From assembly GCF_001870435.1 (NCBI RefSeq), contig NZ_MDDR01000037.1, positions 186,001-250,000 of the forward strand: a stretch of DNA of 64,000 bases, written 5' to 3'. Of the stretch, positions 24,980 through 34,852 are shown in pieces. The DNA is from Pseudomonas costantinii (GTDB taxonomy: Bacteria > Pseudomonadota > Gammaproteobacteria > Pseudomonadales > Pseudomonadaceae). The notes beneath the pieces are model-generated. The model was not told where the DNA came from, did no database searches, and worked only from the letters and a program-made list of their open reading frames with translations. The first letter of the stretch is position 1; every line of letters begins with the position of its first letter. The translations under genes and the position numbers were made by a program.

Positions 24980-26437
24980 ATGAGTGAAGAGATTCTGATC
25001 AATATCACGCCGATGGAATCGCGCGTGGCGGTGGTAGAGAACGGTGTTCTGCAAGAAGTGCACGTCGAGCGCACTCAGAAACGCGGGATTGTGGGCAACA
25101 TTTATAAAGGTAAGGTGGTGCGGGTATTGCCGGGGATGCAGGCCGCATTTGTCGACATAGGGTTGGACCGTGCCGCGTTTATCCACGCTTCGGAAATTTC
25201 CCTGCGCGAAGGCCCTGCGGTGGAGAGCATCAGCGCCCTGGTGCATGAAGGGCAGAGCCTGGTGGTACAAGTCACCAAGGACCCCATCGGTTCCAAAGGC
25301 GCGCGACTGACCACCCAGCTGTCGATCCCTTCGCGTTATCTGGTGTACATGCCGCGCACGGCCCATGTCGGCATTTCTCTGAAGATTGAAGACGAAGCCG
25401 AGCGTGAGCGCCTGAAGAAGGTGGTCAGCGATTGCGTGGCTGCCGAAGGTATCAAGGAGGCGGGGGGCTTCATCCTGCGCACTGCGGCAGAAGGTGCAGG
25501 TGCCGATGAAATCCTCATGGACATCCGTTACCTGCGGCGCCTGTGGGACCAAATTGGCGCGCAGATCAAGACTATTGGCGCCCCAAGCGTCATCTATGAA
25601 GACCTGGGCCTGGCACTGCGTACGTTGCGCGATTTGGTCAGCCCGAAGATTGAGAAAATTCGCATCGACTCGCGGGAAACCTTCCAGCGCACCACGCAAT
25701 TTGTTGCCGAGCTGATGCCGGAAATTGCTGACCGACTGGAGCACTACCCTGGCGAACGACCGATCTTCGATCTGTATGGCGTCGAAGACGAAATTCAGAA
25801 AGCCCTTGAACGCAAGGTCCCGCTCAAGTCCGGCGGCTATCTTGTGGTGGACCCGGCGGAAGCCATGACCACCATTGACGTCAACACAGGCGCGTTCGTT
25901 GGTCATCGCAACCTCGAAGAGACCATCTTCAAGACCAACCTCGAAGCGGCCACCGCGATTGCCCGCCAACTGCGGCTGCGCAACCTCGGCGGGATCATCA
26001 TCATCGACTTCATCGATATGGAGGACGAAGAGCATCAGCGTCAAGTGCTGCGCACTCTCGAGAAGCAGTTGGAGCGCGATCATGCCAAGACCAACATTAT
26101 CGGCATCACCGAGTTGGGCCTGGTGCAGATGACCCGCAAGCGCACCCGTGAAAGCCTTGAGCAAGTGCTGTGCGAGCCGTGCAGCAGTTGCCAGGGGCGC
26201 GGCAAGTTGAAGACCCCGGAAACAGTTTGCTATGAGATTTTCCGGGAAATCTTACGGGAGGCGCGAGCCTACCAGGCTGAAGGCTATAGAGTGCTTGCCA
26301 ACCAGAAAGTGGTCGATCGATTGCTGGATGAGGAGTCCGGCAACGTCGCGGAGTTGGAGGTTTTTATCGGGCGTACGATTCGCTTCCAGGTTGAAACCAT
26401 GTATTCCCAGGAACAATACGACGTGGTGCTGCTCTGA
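24980..26437 (+). CDS. rng: Ribonuclease G
   Basis: The 485-residue endoribonuclease is a shorter RNase E relative that matures the 5' end of 16S rRNA and degrades some mRNAs. The start MSEEILINITPMESRVA opens the S1-like domain. The catalytic core carries the Mg-binding aspartates in VDVNTG-type (TIDVNTGAFVGHRN) and IIIIDFIDMED stretches. CEPCSSCQGRGKLKT is the zinc-link that joins subunits. The length equals RNase G and lacks the long RNase E tail. It lies between maf and yhdP, as in many gamma-proteobacteria. Confidence 0.97.
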   Translation: MSEEILINITPMESRVAVVENGVLQEVHVERTQKRGIVGNIYKGKVVRVLPGMQAAFVDIGLDRAAFIHASEISLREGPAVESISALVHEGQSLVVQVTKDPIGSKGARLTTQLSIPSRYLVYMPRTAHVGISLKIEDEAERERLKKVVSDCVAAEGIKEAGGFILRTAAEGAGADEILMDIRYLRRLWDQIGAQIKTIGAPSVIYEDLGLALRTLRDLVSPKIEKIRIDSRETFQRTTQFVAELMPEIADRLEHYPGERPIFDLYGVEDEIQKALERKVPLKSGGYLVVDPAEAMTTIDVNTGAFVGHRNLEETIFKTNLEAATAIARQLRLRNLGGIIIIDFIDMEDEEHQRQVLRTLEKQLERDHAKTNIIGITELGLVQMTRKRTRESLEQVLCEPCSSCQGRGKLKTPETVCYEIFREILREARAYQAEGYRVLANQKVVDRLLDEESGNVAELEVFIGRTIRFQVETMYSQEQYDVVLL

Positions 26438-26513
26438 TCCCCATTCGCTTTCTTTTCTTGAGACCGGCCGACCTTGATCTGCCGTCCGCTAACTGCCTTG
26501 AGGGTCGCCTGAC

Positions 26514-29500
26514 ATGGAGCGTCTGAAACGCTTTTTTGCCGCTTTGACCCGTTGGGGCCTGGGCCTCTGTGCGCTGTTGCTGGTGTTGGCGGCGGTGTAT
26601 GTGAGCCTGGGTCGTGAACTGACCCCACTGGTGGCCGAGTACCGCGCCGAAATCGAAGCCAAGGCCCAGGCAGCGGTGGATATACCCTTGCACATCGGTC
26701 GCCTCGAAGGGCGCTGGAGCGGCTTTGCCCCGGTATTACTGGCCCACGACGTGATGGTTGGCGAGGGCAGCAGTGCCTTGCGCCTGGATCAGGTCGAGGT
26801 GGTGCCGGATATCTGGGCCAGCCTAATGGCGCGTGATGTACGTATCGCCCATCTGGAGGTCAGTGGCCTGCAAGTGAGCGTCAAGGAGGACAAGGACGGC
26901 CACTGGGCGCTACAAGGTCTGCCGGTGCAGGACGACCAGCCGTTGGACCCGGAGCAGTTACTAACACGTATGCAGATGGTCAAGCGCGTGTCGTTGCTTG
27001 ATAGCCAAGTCACCTTGCAGCCGTTCGACCAGGCGCCGTTGACCCTGACTTATGTGGGCCTGAGCTTGCATACCGGGATGACCCAGCAACGTTTGGATGC
27101 ACGCCTGACGCTGCCCGATGGCCAGCCGCTGGCCTTGAGCCTGCGTAGCCGCATTCGCGCGAGCCAATGGAAAGACGGTGAAGTCCAGGCCTACCTCAGC
27201 CTTCCCCAAAGCGACTGGGCCAAATGGATTCCCGCGAAGCTAACCCAACAGTGGAAGCTCACGCAGTTCAAGGCGGGGGGTGAGTTCTGGCTCACCTGGG
27301 CCAAAGGTACCGTCCAAAGTGCTGCGGTACGCCTTAATTCGCCGCAAGTGAAGGGCAGCTACGCCGACCGCCCCCCCGTGAATATTGAAAACCTTGCCCT
27401 GACGGCCTATTTGCAGCGCAGTGACAGCGGCCTCAACGTGCTGTTCGACACGCTGGCGATGAATCTGGGGGATACCCGTTGGGAGTCGCGCCTCCAATTG
27501 CAGCAAAGCCTGGCCACCGACAAGGATCAGGAAGTCTGGAAGCTGCAAGCCGATCGCCTGGACCTGACCCCAATTACCCCGTTGCTTAATGCCCTGGCGC
27601 CGCTACCGGAAGGCTTTGCCAAGACCCTCGAACACCTGAAGGCCACGGGCCTGCTGCGTAACGTGTTGGTAGATTTCCGGCCCCAGGACACCACCGACCA
27701 GAAAATCAGCTTTGCGGCTAACCTTGAGCGCATTGGCTTTGACGCCTATTTCGGCGCGCCGGCTGCGCGTAACGTATCCGGCAGCATCAGTGGTGACCTG
27801 GGCCATGGCGAGTTGCGCATGGACAGCAAGGACTTTTCCCTGCACCTGTTTCCGATTTTCGCCAAACCCTGGCAGTACATCCAGGCCAATGCGCGTTTGA
27901 CCTGGAAGCTGGATAAGGAAGGCTTCACGCTGATCGCCCCTTATATCAAGGTGCTGGGCGAAGAAGGCAAGGTCGCCGCCGACTTTTTGATTCGCCTGCA
28001 TTTCGACCATAGCCAGGAAGACTATATGGACCTGCGGGTCGGCATGGTCGACGGTGATGGCCGTTTCACGCCTAAGTATTTGCCCGCAGTGTTGAGCCCG
28101 TCTTTGGACGAATGGCTGCGCACGGCGATTCTCAAGGGCGCTGTAGATCAAGGTTTCTTTCAGTACCAGGGCTCGCTGAATCACGATGCGCTTGCGGCTG
28201 CACGCAATATCAGCTTGTTTTTCAAGGTGCATGACGCCGAGCTGGCGTTCCAGCCGGGCTGGCCGCATGTCGGCAAGGTCAATGGCGAAGTGTTTGTCGA
28301 GGAGAGCGGCGTGCGCATCGTGGCCAGCAAGGGCCAATTGCTCGACACCAAGGTCAAGGATGTCTACGTCAATATTCCCCACGCGCCTGCCGGCAAGGAC
28401 AGCCATCTACTGATCACCGGTGGGTTTGCAGGTGGCTTGGGTGATGGTCTGAAGATCCTCCAGGAAGCACCGATCGGCACGGCTTCGACCTTCGCCGGCT
28501 GGAAAGGCGAGGGTGACCTGCAAGGTAAGCTGGACCTGGATATCCCTCTGGCCAAGGGCACTGAGCCCAAGATCGTGGTGGACTTCCAGACTGATAAAGC
28601 CCGTCTACAATTGGCCGATCCGCCTCTGGACCTGACCCAGCTCAAGGGCGATTTCCGCTTTGACAGCGCTAAAGGCTTGAGCGGCCAGAATATCTCGGCC
28701 CAGGCATTTGATCGACCAATCACGGCGCAGATTGTTGCCGATGGCAAGCCTGGCAATATCAGCACGCGCGTTACCGCCAAGGGCCAGGTTACGGTCAAGC
28801 GGCTGACGGATTGGTTGAAAATCAGCCAGCCTCTACCGGTGTCCGGCGATATTCCCTACCAGTTGCAGCTCACCCTGGACGGCGCTGACAGTCAATTGAT
28901 GGTCAGTTCCAATATGAAGGGCGTTGTGGTGGACCTGCCGGCGCCTTTTGGCATGCCCGCCAGCCAAGGCCGCGACAGTGTATTTCGCATGACCCTGCAG
29001 GGTGCCGAGCGTCGTTATTGGTTCGATTACGGTGAGCTGGCGAACTTTACTTTTGCGTCGCCTCCCGACAAATTCAACGATGGCCGTGGTGAGCTGTTCC
29101 TGGGTAATGGCGACGCCGTACTGCCTGTCACCAAAGGCTTGCGCATTCGCGGTGTGCTGTCAGAGCTGGACGTCGACCCATGGAAAAAGCTGGTAGACCG
29201 GTACGCAGGCAATGACCCGGGCGGCAGTGCCAAGCAACTGCTCAGTGGCGCCGACTTCAAGGTGGGCAAGCTGACCGGCTTGGGTACCCAGTTTGATCAG
29301 GTCAACTTGCAGCTTGATCGCAAGCCGACGGCTTGGGGTTTGCAACTCGACAGCCAGCAGGCCAAAGGTACTGTGAACCTGCCGGATGCCAAGGGCGCGC
29401 CCATTGCGATTAACCTGCAATACGTAAAGTTACCAGCGCCGGACCCGACGGTGCAGGCGGATGAAAATTCGCCGGACCCGTTGGCAAATATCGATCCCAA

Positions 29501-30329
29501 GGACATCCCAGCGCTGGATATCGCCATCAATCAACTGTTTCAGGGGGCGGACCTGGTGGGTGCCTGGTCGCTGAAGATCCGGCCAACCGCCAAAGGCCTT
29601 GCCTTCAACAACCTGGACTTGGGCCTCAAGGGCATGCAGCTCAACGGCGCCGGTGGCTGGGAGGGCGCGCCGGGTGCCAGCAGCAGTTGGTACAAGGGCC
29701 GCCTGGATGGCAAGAACATCGCTGATGTGCTCAAGGGTTGGGGCTTTGCACCGACCGTGACCAGCGAGGACTTCCATCTGGATGTGGATGGTCGTTGGCC
29801 AGGTTCACCGGCCTGGGTCGGGCCCAAGCGTTTTTCTGGCAGCCTGGATGCGGCGTTTCGTAAAGGTCAGTTCGTTGAAGTGGAAGGCGGCGCCCAGGCC
29901 CTGCGGGTGTTTGGTTTGCTCAACTTCAACTCCATCGGCCGCCGTCTGCGCCTGGACTTTTCGGACTTGCTCGGCAAAGGCTTGAGCTATGACCGGGTCA
30001 AAGGTTTGCTGGCGGCCAGTAATGGTGTGTTTGTGACCCGTGAGCCCATCACCATGACCGGGCCCTCCACCAACCTGGAGCTCAATGGCACCCTGGACCT
30101 GGTCGCTGATCGCGTCGACGCCAAGCTGCTGGTCACTCTGCCTGTGACCAATAACCTGCCGATTGCCGCGCTGATTGTTGGTGCGCCCGCCATTGGCGGC
30201 GCGTTGTTCCTGATCGACAAGTTGATTGGTGACCGTGTTTCGCGCTTTGCCAGCGTGCAATACAAGGTGGAAGGCCCATGGAAGGACCCAAAAATCACCT
30301 TCGACAAACCATTTGAAAAACCAAACTGA
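26514..30329 (+). CDS. yhdP: YhdP-type AsmA-like envelope protein
   Basis: A very large 1271-residue protein with a single N-terminal membrane helix (LTRWGLGLCALLLVLAAVYV) and a long beta-rich periplasmic body, ending in an AsmA-like C-terminal domain. YhdP and its relatives TamB and YdbH form hydrophobic-grooved bridges that move phospholipids from the inner to the outer membrane. Its length and its place after rng and before the nitrilase and tldD match the usual order. No disruption is seen. Confidence 0.93.
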   Translation: MERLKRFFAALTRWGLGLCALLLVLAAVYVSLGRELTPLVAEYRAEIEAKAQAAVDIPLHIGRLEGRWSGFAPVLLAHDVMVGEGSSALRLDQVEVVPDIWASLMARDVRIAHLEVSGLQVSVKEDKDGHWALQGLPVQDDQPLDPEQLLTRMQMVKRVSLLDSQVTLQPFDQAPLTLTYVGLSLHTGMTQQRLDARLTLPDGQPLALSLRSRIRASQWKDGEVQAYLSLPQSDWAKWIPAKLTQQWKLTQFKAGGEFWLTWAKGTVQSAAVRLNSPQVKGSYADRPPVNIENLALTAYLQRSDSGLNVLFDTLAMNLGDTRWESRLQLQQSLATDKDQEVWKLQADRLDLTPITPLLNALAPLPEGFAKTLEHLKATGLLRNVLVDFRPQDTTDQKISFAANLERIGFDAYFGAPAARNVSGSISGDLGHGELRMDSKDFSLHLFPIFAKPWQYIQANARLTWKLDKEGFTLIAPYIKVLGEEGKVAADFLIRLHFDHSQEDYMDLRVGMVDGDGRFTPKYLPAVLSPSLDEWLRTAILKGAVDQGFFQYQGSLNHDALAAARNISLFFKVHDAELAFQPGWPHVGKVNGEVFVEESGVRIVASKGQLLDTKVKDVYVNIPHAPAGKDSHLLITGGFAGGLGDGLKILQEAPIGTASTFAGWKGEGDLQGKLDLDIPLAKGTEPKIVVDFQTDKARLQLADPPLDLTQLKGDFRFDSAKGLSGQNISAQAFDRPITAQIVADGKPGNISTRVTAKGQVTVKRLTDWLKISQPLPVSGDIPYQLQLTLDGADSQLMVSSNMKGVVVDLPAPFGMPASQGRDSVFRMTLQGAERRYWFDYGELANFTFASPPDKFNDGRGELFLGNGDAVLPVTKGLRIRGVLSELDVDPWKKLVDRYAGNDPGGSAKQLLSGADFKVGKLTGLGTQFDQVNLQLDRKPTAWGLQLDSQQAKGTVNLPDAKGAPIAINLQYVKLPAPDPTVQADENSPDPLANIDPKDIPALDIAINQLFQGADLVGAWSLKIRPTAKGLAFNNLDLGLKGMQLNGAGGWEGAPGASSSWYKGRLDGKNIADVLKGWGFAPTVTSEDFHLDVDGRWPGSPAWVGPKRFSGSLDAAFRKGQFVEVEGGAQALRVFGLLNFNSIGRRLRLDFSDLLGKGLSYDRVKGLLAASNGVFVTREPITMTGPSTNLELNGTLDLVADRVDAKLLVTLPVTNNLPIAALIVGAPAIGGALFLIDKLIGDRVSRFASVQYKVEGPWKDPKITFDKPFEKPN

Positions 30330-30377
30330 GAGCCTGTGGAGTAGCATGACCGCATGCCCATTACGGAGTGTCGGCCC

Positions 30378-31226
30378 ATGTCCTTTGCGGTAATTCAAAT
30401 GGTCAGCCAGAGTGATGTGCTGGCTAATCTGGCCCAGGCTCGGCGCTTGCTGGAGCAAGCAGCGGCAGGCGGTGCGAAGCTTGCGGTGCTGCCGGAAAAC
30501 TTCGCTGCGATGGGTCGCCGCGACGTGGCTGATATCGGCCGCGCCGAGGCGTTGGGTGAGGGTCCGATTCTTCCGTGGTTGAAACAGACCGCCCGCGACC
30601 TCACCTTATGGATAGTGGCCGGCACCTTGCCGTTGCCGCCAGAGGATCAACCGAGCGCCAAGTCCAACGCCTGCTCGCTGCTGATCAATGATCAGGGTGA
30701 AATCGTTGCCCGTTACGACAAGCTGCACTTGTTCGATGTCGATGTCGCCGATGCGCGAGGTCGTTATCGCGAATCCGACGACTATGCTTTCGGGAGCAAT
30801 GTGGTGGTGGCGGATACGCCTGTCGGTCGGTTAGGCCTGACGGTGTGTTACGACCTGCGTTTCCCCGAGCTGTACAGCGAATTACGTGCTGCAGGGGCTG
30901 AATTGATTACCGCGCCTTCGGCCTTTACGGCGGTGACCGGTGCTGCGCATTGGGATGTGCTGATTCGCGCGCGGGCCATCGAGACCCAGTGCTACTTGCT
31001 GGCGGCCGCCCAGGGCGGTGTGCATCCGGGGCCACGGGAAACCTATGGCCACGCGGCAATTGTCGACCCTTGGGGGCGCGTGCTGACACAACAGGATCAA
31101 GGCGAAGCGGTGCTGCTGGCCGAACGTGACAGCAGTGAACAAGCGTCGATAAGGGCGCGCATGCCGGTGGTCAACCATCGGCGCTTTTTCTCGCAGGGCG
31201 CGCAGCGGCCTGCTTCGGAACGATGA
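30378..31226 (+). CDS. Nitrilase-superfamily hydrolase (deaminated glutathione amidase-like)
   Basis: The 282-residue carbon-nitrogen hydrolase shows the Glu-Lys-Cys triad: Glu in VLPENFAAMG, Lys in RYDKLHLFDV and Cys in GLTVCYDLRFPELY. The HLFDVDVADARGRY-type segment is characteristic of the Nit1/NitB group, which repairs deaminated glutathione. The start MSFAVIQMVSQ at 30378 was chosen over an upstream ATG. tldD begins 16 bases after it, so the two are likely co-transcribed. Confidence 0.9.
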   Translation: MSFAVIQMVSQSDVLANLAQARRLLEQAAAGGAKLAVLPENFAAMGRRDVADIGRAEALGEGPILPWLKQTARDLTLWIVAGTLPLPPEDQPSAKSNACSLLINDQGEIVARYDKLHLFDVDVADARGRYRESDDYAFGSNVVVADTPVGRLGLTVCYDLRFPELYSELRAAGAELITAPSAFTAVTGAAHWDVLIRARAIETQCYLLAAAQGGVHPGPRETYGHAAIVDPWGRVLTQQDQGEAVLLAERDSSEQASIRARMPVVNHRRFFSQGAQRPASER

Positions 31227-31242
31227 ATTTAAGGCCAAACCT

Positions 31243-32685
31243 ATGAGCGAGTTGTTGTCCTCAGTCAGTGAACACCTCCTGGCACCCGGTGGCGTGACCA
31301 TCGAAAGTTTGCAAACCGTACTCGGCGATTTGGCCGGGCCAGGCATTGATGCGGCCGACCTGTATTTTCAGGGGCAGATTTCCGAGTCCTGGGCCCTCGA
31401 AGACGGCATCGTCAAGGAAGGCAGTTTCAACCTTGACCAGGGTGTGGGTGTGCGTGCGCAGTCCGGTGAAAAGACCGGTTTTGCCTACAGCAACGCAATC
31501 ACCCTGGAAGCCTTGGGCCTGGCGGCCCGTGCAGCACGCTCAATTTCCCGCGCTGGTCAAAATGGCACGGTGCAGGCGTTCAGCACCCAGGACGTGGCCC
31601 AGTTGTACGCGCCGGATAACCCCCTGGAAGTGATCAGCCGTGCGGAAAAGGTCGAGCTGCTCAAGCGCGTCGACGCGGCCACTCGTGCCCTGGACCCGCG
31701 TATCCAACAGGTCACCGTGAGCATGGCCGGTGTGTGGGAGCGTATCCTGGTGGCGTCCACCGACGGCGGGCTGGCGGCGGATGTACGGCCGTTGGTGCGC
31801 TTTAACGTCAGCGTGATCGTCGAGCAGAACGGTCGCCGCGAGCGCGGTGGCCACGGCGGCGGTGGGCGTACTGACTACCGTTATTTCCTCGCGGATGACC
31901 GCGCCATGGGTTATGCCCGTGAAGCGCTGCGCCAGGCACTGGTCAACCTGCAAGCCATTCCTGCACCGGCGGGTACCTTGCCGGTGGTGTTGGGCTCGGG
32001 TTGGTCTGGTGTCCTGCTGCACGAAGCGGTTGGCCATGGTCTGGAAGGCGATTTCAACCGTAAGGGCAGTTCGGCCTACAGTGGGCGCATGGGCGAGATG
32101 GTTGCATCCAAGCTTTGCACCATTGTCGATGACGGCACGCTGGCCGGGCGCCGTGGCTCGTTAAGCATCGATGACGAAGGCACTCCGACCGAGTGCACCA
32201 CGTTGATCGAGAACGGTGTGCTCAAGGGGTATATGCAAGACAAGCTCAACGCCCGTCTGATGGGTGTGGCGCGTACTGGTAACGGCCGTCGCGAGTCCTA
32301 TGCACACCTGCCGATGCCGCGTATGACCAACACCTACATGCTCGGTGGCGAAAGCGATCCGGCGGAAATCATCGCCTCGGTAAAACGCGGGATCTACTGC
32401 GCCAACCTCGGTGGCGGCCAGGTGGATATCACCAGCGGCAAATTCGTGTTCTCCACCAGCGAGGCGTACCTGATCGAAGACGGCAAGATTACCGCGCCGG
32501 TCAAAGGGGCGACGCTGATTGGTAACGGGCCGGAAGCCATGAGTAAGGTGTCGATGGTCGGTAACGACCTGTCGCTGGACAGCGGCGTGGGTACGTGCGG
32601 TAAGGATGGGCAGTCGGTGCCTGTGGGTGTCGGCCAGCCAACGCTGAAAATTGATGCGATCACCGTGGGTGGCACGGGGTCGTAA
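31243..32685 (+). CDS. tldD: Metalloprotease TldD
   Basis: The 480-residue subunit carries the HExxxH zinc motif (HEAVGHGLEGDF) of the TldD/TldE protease, which degrades or matures small peptides such as CcdA and some bacteriocin precursors. The region SGRMGEMVASKLCTIVDDGT and the C-terminal SGVGTCGKDGQSVPVGVGQP are conserved. Its partner pmbA/tldE is 0.7 kb away with the oppositely oriented darP between. Confidence 0.97.
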   Translation: MSELLSSVSEHLLAPGGVTIESLQTVLGDLAGPGIDAADLYFQGQISESWALEDGIVKEGSFNLDQGVGVRAQSGEKTGFAYSNAITLEALGLAARAARSISRAGQNGTVQAFSTQDVAQLYAPDNPLEVISRAEKVELLKRVDAATRALDPRIQQVTVSMAGVWERILVASTDGGLAADVRPLVRFNVSVIVEQNGRRERGGHGGGGRTDYRYFLADDRAMGYAREALRQALVNLQAIPAPAGTLPVVLGSGWSGVLLHEAVGHGLEGDFNRKGSSAYSGRMGEMVASKLCTIVDDGTLAGRRGSLSIDDEGTPTECTTLIENGVLKGYMQDKLNARLMGVARTGNGRRESYAHLPMPRMTNTYMLGGESDPAEIIASVKRGIYCANLGGGQVDITSGKFVFSTSEAYLIEDGKITAPVKGATLIGNGPEAMSKVSMVGNDLSLDSGVGTCGKDGQSVPVGVGQPTLKIDAITVGGTGS

Positions 32686-32697
32686 GAGGGGGAGCTT

Positions 32698-32720
32698 CGG
32701 GTGGCGCAGACCGCCACCCG
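32698..32720. terminator. Inverted repeat between convergent tldD and darP
   Basis: CGGGTGGCG and CGCCACCCG form a perfect 9-bp stem with a five-base loop midway in the 45-base gap. There is no T-run on either strand, so it may be a weak or Rho-assisted bidirectional end. Confidence 0.5.
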
Positions 32721-32730
32721 GGGAAGAGGA

Positions 32731-33252
32731 TCAGCGCAGGCCGCGTTGAGTCTCGTCCAGCTCTCGGATGTACTTGAAGATTTTACGGCTGGTGGCCGGC
32801 GCCTTGTTATGCGCCTGTTCGTGCTGGGCCTGACGGATCAGGGAGCGCAGTTGCTGGCGGTCCGCGTCCGGGTAGTCCAGTACGAATTTCTCCAGCACCG
32901 CGTCATCGCCCGAGATCAGGCGGTCACGCCAACGCTCCAGGTTATGGAAGCGTTCGTTGTACTGGCGAGTGGAGGCATCGGTTTGATCAAGCAACGCCAG
33001 AATCGCGTCAGTGTCCTGATCGCGCATCAGCTTGCCGATAAACATGATGTGCCGTTTACGCGCAATATTCGCCGTGTGCTTGGGGGCGTCCGCAAGAGCC
33101 CGGCGCATTTCGTCGGTCAGTGGCAGTTTTGCAATCAAGTCTTTCTTGAGCGTTGTAAGGCGCTCGCCAAGGTCAACCAGAGCATGCAGCTCACGTTTGA
33201 CCTGGGTTTTGCTTTTCTCCCCATCGAGGGAGTCGTCGTAAGAATCAACCAT
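32731..33252 (-). CDS. darP: Ribosome-associated protein DarP (YjgA, DUF615)
   Basis: The 173-residue all-helical, highly charged protein promotes late 50S-subunit assembly. The stretches SKTQVKRELHALVDLGERL, RKRHIMFIGKLMRD and SRKIFKYIRELDE are typical of the family. The start MVDSYDDS at 33252 is five codons downstream of another ATG and gives the usual acidic N-terminus. It is divergent from pmbA and convergent with tldD. Confidence 0.94.
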   Translation of the reverse strand: MVDSYDDSLDGEKSKTQVKRELHALVDLGERLTTLKKDLIAKLPLTDEMRRALADAPKHTANIARKRHIMFIGKLMRDQDTDAILALLDQTDASTRQYNERFHNLERWRDRLISGDDAVLEKFVLDYPDADRQQLRSLIRQAQHEQAHNKAPATSRKIFKYIRELDETQRGLR

Positions 33253-33360
33253 GGTGGCAGTCCGCAAAGAAACGCCGCCATGATAACCAGTCGGGGGCCG
33301 CTTGTCCGGCCCGGTCGCTCGATGGCCTTAACCGAAAGCAGAATTTGAGTGGAGAAAACC

Positions 33361-34707
33361 ATGAGTGCAGCCCAAAGCGTCGGTCCGCAAGCGTTACCGG
33401 CACTGCAGGAACAAGTCGAGCAGATCATTGCCGAGGCCAAGCGCCAGGGGGCCAGTGCCTGCGAAGTGGCGGTGTCGCTTGAGCAGGGGCTGTCGACGTC
33501 GGTACGCCAGCGGGAAGTGGAAACCGTTGAATTCAACCGCGACCAGGGGTTTGGCATCACCTTGTATGTGGGGCAGCGCAAAGGCTCGGCCAGCACCTCT
33601 GCCAGCGGCCCTGAAGCGATTCGTGAGACCGTCGCTGCTGCTTTGGCGATCGCCAAGCATACGTCCGAAGATGAAAGCTCGGGCTTGGCCGACAAGGCGC
33701 TGATGGCTAAGGACTTGAAGGATTTCGATCTGTTCCACGCGTGGGACATCACGCCCGAGCAGGCCATCGAAAAAGCGTTGATCTGCGAAGCGGCGGCGTT
33801 TGATGCCGATGCCCGGATCAAGAACGCGGATGGGACCACGTTGAGCACCCATCAGGGTTGCCGTGTATATGGCAACAGTCATGGGTTTATCGGCGGTTAC
33901 GCCTCCACTCGTCATAGCTTGAGCTGTGTGATGATCGCCGAAGCTAATGGCCAGATGCAGCGTGATTATTGGTATGACGTGAACCGTCAGGGCGAATTGT
34001 TGGCTGACCCCGTCAGCATTGGCCAGCGTGCTGCACAGCGTGCCGCGAGCCGCCTGGGTGCGCGCCCGGTACCGACCTGTGAGGTGCCGGTGCTGTTTTC
34101 GGCTGAACTGGCCGGTGGTTTGTTCGGCAGTTTCCTGGGGGCGATTTCCGGCGGCAACCTGTACCGCAAGTCCTCATTCCTTGAGGGCACGATCGGCCAG
34201 AAGCTGTTTCCTGAGTGGTTGACCATCGATGAGCGCCCGCACTTGATGCGCGCCATGGGCAGTTCGGCGTTCGACGGTGATGGTCTGGCAACTTATGCCA
34301 AGCCGTTTGTCGAGAAGGGTGAGTTGGTCTCATACGTGCTGGGTACCTACGCCGGTCGTAAACTCGGCCTGCCAAGCACCGCCAACTCAGGCGGCGTACA
34401 TAACTTGTTCGTGACCCATGGCGACGAGGACCAGGCGGCGCTGTTGCGTCGTATGGGCCGTGGCCTGCTGGTGACCGAGTTGATGGGCAGCGGTTTGAAC
34501 ATGGTCACGGGTGATTACTCCCGCGGCGCGGCGGGTTTCTGGGTAGAAAACGGCGAAATTCAATTCGCCGTCCAGGAAGTGACCATCGCCGGCAACATGC
34601 GCGACATGTTCAAACAAATCGTTGCGGTGGGTAACGACTTGGAACTGCGCAGTAATATTCGCACGGGTTCTGTGCTGATCGAGCGGATGACTGTCGCCGG
34701 CAGCTAA
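33361..34707 (+). CDS. pmbA: TldE/PmbA, non-catalytic partner of TldD
   Basis: The 448-residue protein is homologous to TldD but lacks the HExxxH motif, as expected for the PmbA/TldE subunit of the heterodimeric protease. It was named for microcin B17 maturation. The central HLMRAMGSSAFDGDGLAT and C-terminal VENGEIQFAVQEVTIAGNM stretches are diagnostic. The ATG at 33361 follows GTGGAGAAAACC, whose GGAG serves as the ribosome site. A strong terminator lies just downstream. Confidence 0.96.
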   Translation: MSAAQSVGPQALPALQEQVEQIIAEAKRQGASACEVAVSLEQGLSTSVRQREVETVEFNRDQGFGITLYVGQRKGSASTSASGPEAIRETVAAALAIAKHTSEDESSGLADKALMAKDLKDFDLFHAWDITPEQAIEKALICEAAAFDADARIKNADGTTLSTHQGCRVYGNSHGFIGGYASTRHSLSCVMIAEANGQMQRDYWYDVNRQGELLADPVSIGQRAAQRAASRLGARPVPTCEVPVLFSAELAGGLFGSFLGAISGGNLYRKSSFLEGTIGQKLFPEWLTIDERPHLMRAMGSSAFDGDGLATYAKPFVEKGELVSYVLGTYAGRKLGLPSTANSGGVHNLFVTHGDEDQAALLRRMGRGLLVTELMGSGLNMVTGDYSRGAAGFWVENGEIQFAVQEVTIAGNMRDMFKQIVAVGNDLELRSNIRTGSVLIERMTVAGS

Positions 34708-34721
34708 TACCACCGACGCTC

Positions 34722-34760
34722 AAAAAAGGCGCGCCATCTCACAGATGGCGCGCCTTTTTT
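34722..34760 (+). terminator. Rho-independent terminator after pmbA
   Basis: A-run, perfect 12-bp stem GGCGCGCCATCT/AGATGGCGCGCC, three-base loop, then six T's. It insulates pmbA from the iron-regulated operon that follows. Confidence 0.96.
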
Positions 34761-34801
34761 ATGCCTGTGTCACAGGCGGATTGATATGGCATGCTTGTTT
34801 T

Positions 34802-34837
34802 GATTCTCAATATCATTTAATAATAAATATCATTACC
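34802..34837. promoter_or_regulatory. Fur box region of the fagA-fumC-sodA operon
   Basis: Two adjacent 19-base windows match the Fur consensus GATAATGATAATCATTATC: 34819-34837 at 14 of 19 positions and 34802-34820 at about 11 of 19. They end 15 bases before the fagA start and lie in a very AT-rich stretch. Fur-iron repression of this operon is known in P. aeruginosa, so iron-starvation induction is expected. Confidence 0.72.
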
Positions 34838-34852
34838 GAATGAGTGCGGATC